The notes beneath the pieces are model-generated. The model was given only the letters and a program-made list of their open reading frames with translations, did no database searches and had not been told where the DNA came from. A stretch of DNA of 64,000 nucleotides from Polyangium sp. 6x1 (GTDB lineage: Bacteria; Myxococcota_A; Polyangia; Polyangiales; Polyangiaceae), in assembly GCF_029946515.1 (NCBI RefSeq), contig NZ_JARZHH010000047.1, positions 1 through 64,000 on the forward strand, read 5' to 3'. The position numbers were made by a program, and so were the translations under genes. Shown here one piece after another: positions 58,632 through 64,000 of the stretch; the stretch's first letter is position 1, and every line of letters starts with the position of its first letter.

Positions 58632-60134
58632 TCACGGGCCCGGATCGAGGGTCCTGCCACATCGACGCGCCTCGCCCTCCCGCGTCTCCAGGTCGAGGCA
58701 GCGGCGGAGCGCCTGGAGGAAGTAGTGATCGCCGAAGGAGAGCGATTGCTGCGGCAATCCGTAGGACGTGGACCCGCGCGCCAGGATGCCTTGGTGCGGA
58801 GAGTCTACCGCCAGATAGGCGCGCGTGCCGTCGGGGGCGCGGAAGGTGAGCAGCGCAAACAGGATGTTCTCGGCGGCGCCGAGATACCGCTCCCGCAGGT
58901 CGGGATCGTCGACGAGCGTGCCGAGCTCGAGCAAGCCCGCGGCCGCGACGGCGGCAGCGGACGAATCCCGCGGCGTGAACGTATGCGTGCCCGGACGCCT
59001 GTCGCCGAGGACGCCGTCGCCGTTCGCGTCGTTCCAGGGGCCTTCGGGCTCGCCGAGGGCCGCGTCGAAATCGGTGGGCGGCACGAAGTCGCCGGGGACG
59101 TGGTTGTACGGGTCGGTCGTGTCGTTCGGCAGGTGCTCGATGAAATAATCGGCGGCGCGCATCGCCGTTTCGAGGAACCGGCGCGGATCGACCGAGGGAT
59201 CGTCCCTGGTGAAGCGATACACCGTGGTGAATCCATGAATGGCCCACGCCTGGCCGCGTGACCACGTGGATTCCGCGGCAAACCCTTGATCGCTTATCTT
59301 TTTGTGGATCCGGCCCGCCCCGGGGCTTTGGCCCTCTTCGTGCTGGACGATGTGGTAGGTGCTGCCGTTCGGGCGCACGTGCTCCGCCATCACCGTCTTC
59401 GCGTGGGTCACGGCGTGCTCGTAGAGGACGCGCGAGGGCCCGGATGCAGGACGACCGGCGAGGTCCCAGGCGAGCAAGGGGAGCTCGACGTTCATCATGC
59501 TGTCCATGTACACGGGATAAGGCGCGAGGTAATCGTTGGAGAGCGGAAATGCGCGGTACGCCCCGACCGGCGTGGAGCCCGCGTCGAAGAGCTGATTCAG
59601 CGAGGAAGCGCTCCGCTCGATCGCGCCCCGCGCGCGTCTCCGAACGACGCCGCCCGGATCGTCGCTCTCGTCCAGCACGAAAAGGGCCTCGCCGAACGTC
59701 GGGAGGAAACGAAAACCGAGATCGTGATCGATCGGGACATTTTCGAGCGTCGCCATCGTGGACGTCCACGCGAGCGCGGCCTCCCGCATCCGCGGATCAC
59801 GCCCGTGACGATAAAGCTCCCAGACGACGCCCGGGAAAAAACCGCTGCGCCAGTCCTCGACGGGCTTTTGCTCCCAGCTCCCGAGGTCGGGCGGCGAAGG
59901 CTTGGTCACGACCGGGAAAAGCGAGGCGAAATGGTCGGGATCCAGGCGAGCGAGCTCCTCGATCGTGGCGCGCGTCCGTTTTTCGGCGAAGGCGAAGGCC
60001 TCGTCGATCCGCGGGCGAAGCGGAGTCGCGGCGGATTCGCCCGGGGCCTGCTCGGTCCCGCATACCGGGAGCGCGAGGCTCAGCGCGGCGATGACGGGGA
60101 CATTCCGACGGAGCCGGTCCACGGGCGCGTGCAT
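58632..60134 (-). CDS. GH88-like unsaturated glucuronyl hydrolase, exported
   Basis: 500 residues. Signal with a lipobox-like LALPVCGTE. The (alpha/alpha)6-barrel pattern fits GH88: DWRSGFFPGVVWELYR, IDHDLGFRF, YMDSMMNVELPLLAW (acidic residues of the active site), STWSRGQAWAIHGFTTVYRFT and the DSSAAAVAAAGLLEL helix. It probably removes unsaturated uronic acids from polysaccharide lyase products outside the cytoplasm. The 150 bp downstream on the plus strand (60135-60284) contain no gene. Confidence 0.87.
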   Translation of the reverse strand: MHAPVDRLRRNVPVIAALSLALPVCGTEQAPGESAATPLRPRIDEAFAFAEKRTRATIEELARLDPDHFASLFPVVTKPSPPDLGSWEQKPVEDWRSGFFPGVVWELYRHGRDPRMREAALAWTSTMATLENVPIDHDLGFRFLPTFGEALFVLDESDDPGGVVRRRARGAIERSASSLNQLFDAGSTPVGAYRAFPLSNDYLAPYPVYMDSMMNVELPLLAWDLAGRPASGPSRVLYEHAVTHAKTVMAEHVRPNGSTYHIVQHEEGQSPGAGRIHKKISDQGFAAESTWSRGQAWAIHGFTTVYRFTRDDPSVDPRRFLETAMRAADYFIEHLPNDTTDPYNHVPGDFVPPTDFDAALGEPEGPWNDANGDGVLGDRRPGTHTFTPRDSSAAAVAAAGLLELGTLVDDPDLRERYLGAAENILFALLTFRAPDGTRAYLAVDSPHQGILARGSTSYGLPQQSLSFGDHYFLQALRRCLDLETREGEARRCGRTLDPGP

Positions 60135-60284
60135 GCCCCATGTCTCGTGCCCGGTGGACCGGCGTAAAGCCGCAGGGGACCCTACGGCTCGACGAACGAA
60201 GGCGCGGCGCTCTGTCCCGGGCAGCTCGCCGCGCAGGTGTCTAATTTCCGCTTTCTTTTCCGCCGGGGGGCGGCGTGGGTGAGG

Positions 60285-63200
60285 TCAAGTTCGTCGTCCT
60301 CGCCCTTGGGTCCGACGTCCCGCCGCGCCGAGGAGCGCGACGACCGCCCCGGCCAGCGGAGCGAGCGACGACGCGTCCTGACCTGCCGCCTGGCACGTGC
60401 ACCCGCCACCGCCCACAGCGACGAACGGGGGCTGGTCTTCGCCGCCGGTGCCCGTCGTGACGGCCATACCACCGGAGCCTGCCATTCCACCCGCGCCACC
60501 CGCGCCACCCGCGCCGGCCATTCCGCCGGAGCCGCCCGCGCCGGCCATTCCACCGCTACCGCCCGCGCCGCCGGAGCCACCGGCGCCGGCCATTCCACCG
60601 CTACCGCCGGCGCCACCGGAACCGCCCGCGCCGGCCATTCCACCGGAACCGCCCGCACCGCCGGAGCCGCCCGCGCCGGCCATTCCACCGGAACCGCCCG
60701 CATCGCCGGAGCCGCCCGCGCCGCCGCTGCCGTTTCCGGTGCCGCCCATTCCACCGGCGCCGGCCATTCCACCGGCGCCGCCCGAACCCCCCATGCCACC
60801 TGCTCCGCCCGCGCCACCGCTTCCCGTGCTTCCGACACCGATCCCCTCGTTCAAGCACGTCCCGCTCACACACTGGCCGCCGTTGCATTGCGCGTCCGTC
60901 GTGCACGACGTGAGCTCGATGAGCCGCGCCTGCACCCGCGCGCTGCCGAACGGAGCTTCGGCGTGGAACGTCGAATACGTGACCAGCACCTTGCCGCCGT
61001 TCGTCGACGCGAGCGACGGAATCCCTTTCGGCAGGTCGTCCGTGGTGATCGGCAAGCTCGTGATGACCGTGAGATTGCTGTCCAGGACGAGGGCCGCTTC
61101 ATCGGTCATCGTCGGGCCGCACGTCCGGTAGGCGACGACGAGCCGGTCGCCATCCCTGATCGCGCCGCGCTCCCCCAGCCCGAGATAGCCGCAGCCGGGG
61201 TGGCTCGCGAGCTCGATCGGCGTCGCGTCCAGGGGCGCGCCGGCCGGGCTCACCCGCGCCCCGAGGAGCTTCCTCGCGGCGGGGTCGAACCAGAACACGA
61301 CATGGTTCGTCCCGTCAAACACCGTCGAGACGCCGCCGACGCTGCCGGAGCCCGGGAGCGTCAGCGGCGACGGATCCACCGGCGCGCCCATCGAATCGAC
61401 GCGCGCCATGCGCACGCCGGGCCCATTCCACAGATTCCACACGACGAGGTGGTTCGTCCCGTCGAAGGACGCACTCAGGTCCCGGGGCCATTCCAGCGCG
61501 AGGATACCGCTGGGGGAGAGCTGTCCCCCGGTATCCATCGTCTGCAAGGCGATCCCGTAGTCCCCGAGGTCCCAGTCGTATCCGGACTGCACGAGGAGCG
61601 TCCGGCCCGCGCCCACGGAGAGCGCCACGCGGTCGCTCGTGTCGGAGAAATGCGGCAGATGGATCGAGGACGCATCGAGCACGACGCCCTGGGTATCCAT
61701 GCGCTTCACGAAGCTCGAGGCCGTGGAATAGTCATACCCGTTGAGGAGGGTCGAGAAGCCGAGGATCGTGTTGGTCCCGTCAAACGCGACGCTCGTTTTC
61801 TCCACGTCGTCCGCTCCGCCCTCCACGGAGATCCCGCTCGGATCGAGGGAGACGCCTGCCGGGGTCACACGCGCCGCATAAAGGTTCGTGCCCTGCCCCA
61901 GCAAGAAATCACGCGCGTCGGACCACGAGACGATGAAGTTCTTCCCGTCGAAGGTCGCCGACGGCGATCGCTGGTCATTTGCGCCGCCCGAGACGAGGAG
62001 CGGCGACGCGTCGAGCTCCGTGCCGGTCGGGGCGAACCGACGTGCCTGGATCGAGTAACCGCCGGGGAAGAACCCGTCGAAATACGCGTTTTGCCACACG
62101 ACGAGCGCCTGCGACCCGTTCGAGGCGCTTTGCCCGTACGCGCCGAGGCTCGTGTACGTCACGCCGCCCGGATCGAGCACCACGCCCTGCGGAGATACAC
62201 GCGCGCGGCGCAGCGGATACGCGACGAAGTCTGCCGTGTAATCGCACCACGTGACGACGGTGTTCGTCCCGTCCGTCGTCACGTCGATTTCCGTCGCATC
62301 GTACACCGGCCCGCTGATGGCGATCCCCGCGGGATCCAGCACCGTGCCCTGCTGCGCGTCGAAGCGCGTCCCCATGATCGTCGTCGCGTACGTGTCGTCG
62401 TCGTATTGCCCGTACCCGATGAAGTACTCCTTCCCCGTCCACACCGGCACCGGATCCCACGTGGAGAAAAGCGGCGCGGGCGTCATGATCTCGATGCCCG
62501 CTGCGTCGACGAGCGCGCCCTGCGTATCCACGCGGTGCGCATACCCGGCCCCGGCTGATTCGCGCAGGAGGAGCGCCCCTGCGCCGTTCGACGCGACGTC
62601 CAATCGGTAGCTCGGGCCCACCGTGATTCCGCTTGGATCGAGGGCCTGCCCGGCCGGTGAGACACGACCATACAGGCCCGTGCCACCATCGACCCACGCC
62701 ACGACGTAATTCGCGCCGTCGTACGCGACCCGCGTCTTCTGCCGGATCGTCGTCGACGTGGAAAGCGTGATCGGCGCGCCCACCGGCTTGCCGTCCCCGT
62801 CGAGGCGCTGGCCGTACACGCCCGTGTTGTTGATCTGGTTCGCGACGCCCGTTTGGTACGTCAAGAAGAACCCGTTCCCGTCGCTCGCGAGCGCGGGCTT
62901 GATCGCGTTCGAGCTCCCCAGGACAGGAAAACCCGTCGCGTCGAGGAGGGTGCCGTCGGCGGCGATACGCGCCGCGTAGATGCGTTGTTCCGAGGTCGGA
63001 TCGATGTAACGCTGCCCCTCCCAGACGACGAGGTAATGGCTTCCGTTCCACGCGACCGCCGGCCGGAACCGCCGCCTCCCCGCGGGCAGGCCTGCGATCG
63101 GCGTATCGATCCCGAGCTCCGGCGACAGGAGCGGATCCAGCACCGCCGGATACGCCGACGACGCGAGCACGCGCTCCGGCACGCGCATCACGATCTGCCC

Positions 63201-63884
63201 TTCCTCGACGCGCACCGGGACGCGCGCCTTTTTCCCCGTCGCGTCGATCCACGTCGCCCGGCCGAACCGCACGCCGAGCCCCGTGGCCGGATCGACGAAA
63301 TGGTAGCCGTCGCGTGTCTCGCCGACGAACGCCTCGCCCCCGACGTCGAGCGTGACCGCGAGATCCCCCGCGCCCTCGGGCGCGCGCGCGAACGAATACG
63401 AGAGCTCGACGCCGCCGCTCCGATTTTCGAGGTGCTCTTCCACGTCCCCGCGCGAAACGACGAGGTGCCCATCCGCCTCGACGCGCCCCGCGCCCGCGCC
63501 GCGCCCGAGCTCCACCGCGCCCCGCGTGACCCGCGCCTTCTTCAGTCGCAGCGGCGCTCCTGCCCGCGGCGACGTGTTCGGCGACGCCGCGGGCGCGACG
63601 GGCACGATCTCGAACGCGTCCGCCGTCGCCGTGATCTGGTGACCGGACCCCGCGCCGATGAACCGGCCGTTCTCCATCCGGAACCTCGCGCGCGCCGCGC
63701 GGAGGCTCGCGTCGAGATCGAACGCAGCCGACACCTTCGGGCCGGACGCCGAGCCCGCGAGCGGGCGGCTCTCGGCCGGCGCGGGGCTCTCGCCGCGCGC
63801 GCACGCCGCGAGCAGCGCCGCGGCGAGGAGGAGGCTCGTACGATCGGCGAGAAAGCGGAGGCGTGGGAAATCCTTGGGCATCAT
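60285..63884 (-). CDS. Large exported repeat protein with Gly-rich linker and MYXO-CTERM-like tail
   Basis: 1199 residues. Lipoprotein-type signal (LLLAAALLAACARGE). The N-terminal 230 residues form an unknown domain. The next 750 residues consist of about 60-residue repeats with the pattern FDGTNHVVxW, YAARVSPAGVxLDPxGIxI, as in several myxobacterial proteins, suggesting a multi-bladed propeller. A short Cys segment (CTTDAQCNGGQCVSGTC) is followed by a collagen-like linker of GGAGGSGGMAGAGG repeats and the tail CTCQAAGQD, hydrophobic helix, RRTQGRGRRT. The ATG at 63884 is used; the frame extends to 63986 without support. Function unknown. Confidence 0.82.
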   Translation of the reverse strand: MMPKDFPRLRFLADRTSLLLAAALLAACARGESPAPAESRPLAGSASGPKVSAAFDLDASLRAARARFRMENGRFIGAGSGHQITATADAFEIVPVAPAASPNTSPRAGAPLRLKKARVTRGAVELGRGAGAGRVEADGHLVVSRGDVEEHLENRSGGVELSYSFARAPEGAGDLAVTLDVGGEAFVGETRDGYHFVDPATGLGVRFGRATWIDATGKKARVPVRVEEGQIVMRVPERVLASSAYPAVLDPLLSPELGIDTPIAGLPAGRRRFRPAVAWNGSHYLVVWEGQRYIDPTSEQRIYAARIAADGTLLDATGFPVLGSSNAIKPALASDGNGFFLTYQTGVANQINNTGVYGQRLDGDGKPVGAPITLSTSTTIRQKTRVAYDGANYVVAWVDGGTGLYGRVSPAGQALDPSGITVGPSYRLDVASNGAGALLLRESAGAGYAHRVDTQGALVDAAGIEIMTPAPLFSTWDPVPVWTGKEYFIGYGQYDDDTYATTIMGTRFDAQQGTVLDPAGIAISGPVYDATEIDVTTDGTNTVVTWCDYTADFVAYPLRRARVSPQGVVLDPGGVTYTSLGAYGQSASNGSQALVVWQNAYFDGFFPGGYSIQARRFAPTGTELDASPLLVSGGANDQRSPSATFDGKNFIVSWSDARDFLLGQGTNLYAARVTPAGVSLDPSGISVEGGADDVEKTSVAFDGTNTILGFSTLLNGYDYSTASSFVKRMDTQGVVLDASSIHLPHFSDTSDRVALSVGAGRTLLVQSGYDWDLGDYGIALQTMDTGGQLSPSGILALEWPRDLSASFDGTNHLVVWNLWNGPGVRMARVDSMGAPVDPSPLTLPGSGSVGGVSTVFDGTNHVVFWFDPAARKLLGARVSPAGAPLDATPIELASHPGCGYLGLGERGAIRDGDRLVVAYRTCGPTMTDEAALVLDSNLTVITSLPITTDDLPKGIPSLASTNGGKVLVTYSTFHAEAPFGSARVQARLIELTSCTTDAQCNGGQCVSGTCLNEGIGVGSTGSGGAGGAGGMGGSGGAGGMAGAGGMGGTGNGSGGAGGSGDAGGSGGMAGAGGSGGAGGSGGMAGAGGSGGAGGSGGMAGAGGSGGAGGSGGMAGAGGSGGMAGAGGAGGAGGMAGSGGMAVTTGTGGEDQPPFVAVGGGGCTCQAAGQDASSLAPLAGAVVALLGAAGRRTQGRGRRT
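60478..60810 (-). repeat. Collagen-like Gly-rich repeat region
   Basis: Imperfect repeats of about 36-42 bp encode GGSGGMAGAGGSGGAGG units, about 110 residues in all, in the linker before the C-terminal tail of the large protein. The repeat units differ at third positions, indicating an older expansion than the repeat at 57.6 kb. Confidence 0.8.
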
Positions 63885-64000
63885 ACCATGTCGATTACCA
63901 CGAAGGGGGCGGGCGCTGGAAGGGCCCCACGCCCGTGCTTGCTCCCCGGCCTTTCCGGGTGGTATGAGCGCTAGAACGGGAAGCATCGGGAAGTTTCGTG

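Noticed and set aside
60478-60810. Possible CRISPR-like repeats
   Set aside because: Repeats are codon-periodic, in frame, have no unique spacers and code for a Gly-rich linker.
60397-61131. Pro-rich plus-strand frame of PPAPAIPPEPPAPP type
   Set aside because: It is the complement of the Gly-rich linker of the large minus-strand protein, not a separate Pro-rich protein.
1-64000. tRNA, rRNA, insertion sequences, prophage or attachment sites
   Set aside because: No cloverleaf-like TTC-loop context, transposase motif, terminal inverted repeat or integrase was recognised on reading both strands; a dedicated tRNA search was not possible.

Overview
The window is about 70% G+C chromosomal DNA from a Gram-negative bacterium, most likely a myxobacterium of the Polyangium/Sorangium kind. 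The evidence is the many exported lipoproteins with Gly/Ala/Ser-rich linkers after the lipobox, several MYXO-CTERM-like sorting tails (Cys motif, hydrophobic helix, Arg cluster), the large number of two-component and PAS/STAS signalling proteins, an MglA-like small GTPase and frequent 4-bp ATGA gene overlaps. No rRNA, tRNA, insertion sequence or CRISPR array was seen, and no stretch over 300 bp lacks a gene.

Layout. 1-3349 (minus): a chemosensory operon of REC-SpoIIAA-like, Hpt-REC, CheW and a partial CheR that leaves the window. 3.6-8.6 kb: a lipase-like lipoprotein, small membrane protein, ferredoxin, aquaporin Z, MBL-fold lipoprotein and class IV aminotransferase. 8.7-16.7 kb: a GAF/multi-PAS histidine kinase, NhaA, a carotenoid oxygenase divergent from a MarR regulator with two matching operators, and a Cys-rich MYXO-CTERM protein. 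16.7-21.6 kb: a hydrolase, a modification-dependent restriction enzyme of unusual composition, a frameshifted AHSA1-cupin gene with its ArsR regulator, and a GH25 muramidase. 21.7-24.8 kb: an SMI1/KNR4-like, radical SAM and PLP-aminotransferase operon of unknown function. 24.8-31.8 kb: exported proteins, a PAS-PAS-STAS (RsbR-like) protein, a ferritin-like lipoprotein, RsmG and a metallophosphoesterase.

31.8-36.5 kb (minus): a five-gene signalling operon of coiled-coil protein, OmpA-like membrane protein, Ras-like GTPase, histidine kinase and double-receiver protein. 36.7-43.2 kb: a DUF4139 lipoprotein, DinB-like protein, DUF1269 protein, amylo-alpha-1,6-glucosidase-like enzyme and an unknown membrane protein.

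43.4-48.3 kb: the most notable locus, a microviridin-type graspetide (omega-ester/omega-amide peptide) cluster. It has an ABC exporter, a 68-residue precursor carrying a recognisable leader motif (PLFAYLL) and core (TKKYPSDADD), an MdnB/MvdC-like ATP-grasp ligase and an MdnC/MvdD-like ATP-grasp ligase, with a convergent methyltransferase overlapping the end. Next to it lies a decayed formylglycine-generating-enzyme-type gene.

49-64 kb: a lipoprotein, an intracellular papain-like protease with an acidic tail, a TetR-amidase operon behind two near-identical palindromic operators, a 2OG-Fe oxygenase, an AraC regulator, a PF10118-type hydrolase, two exported proteins, a GH88-like enzyme and a 1199-residue exported repeat protein with a collagen-like Gly-rich linker.

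Functions were assigned by reading motifs and comparing with remembered families. No database search was run, so family names are strongest where catalytic motifs are quoted.
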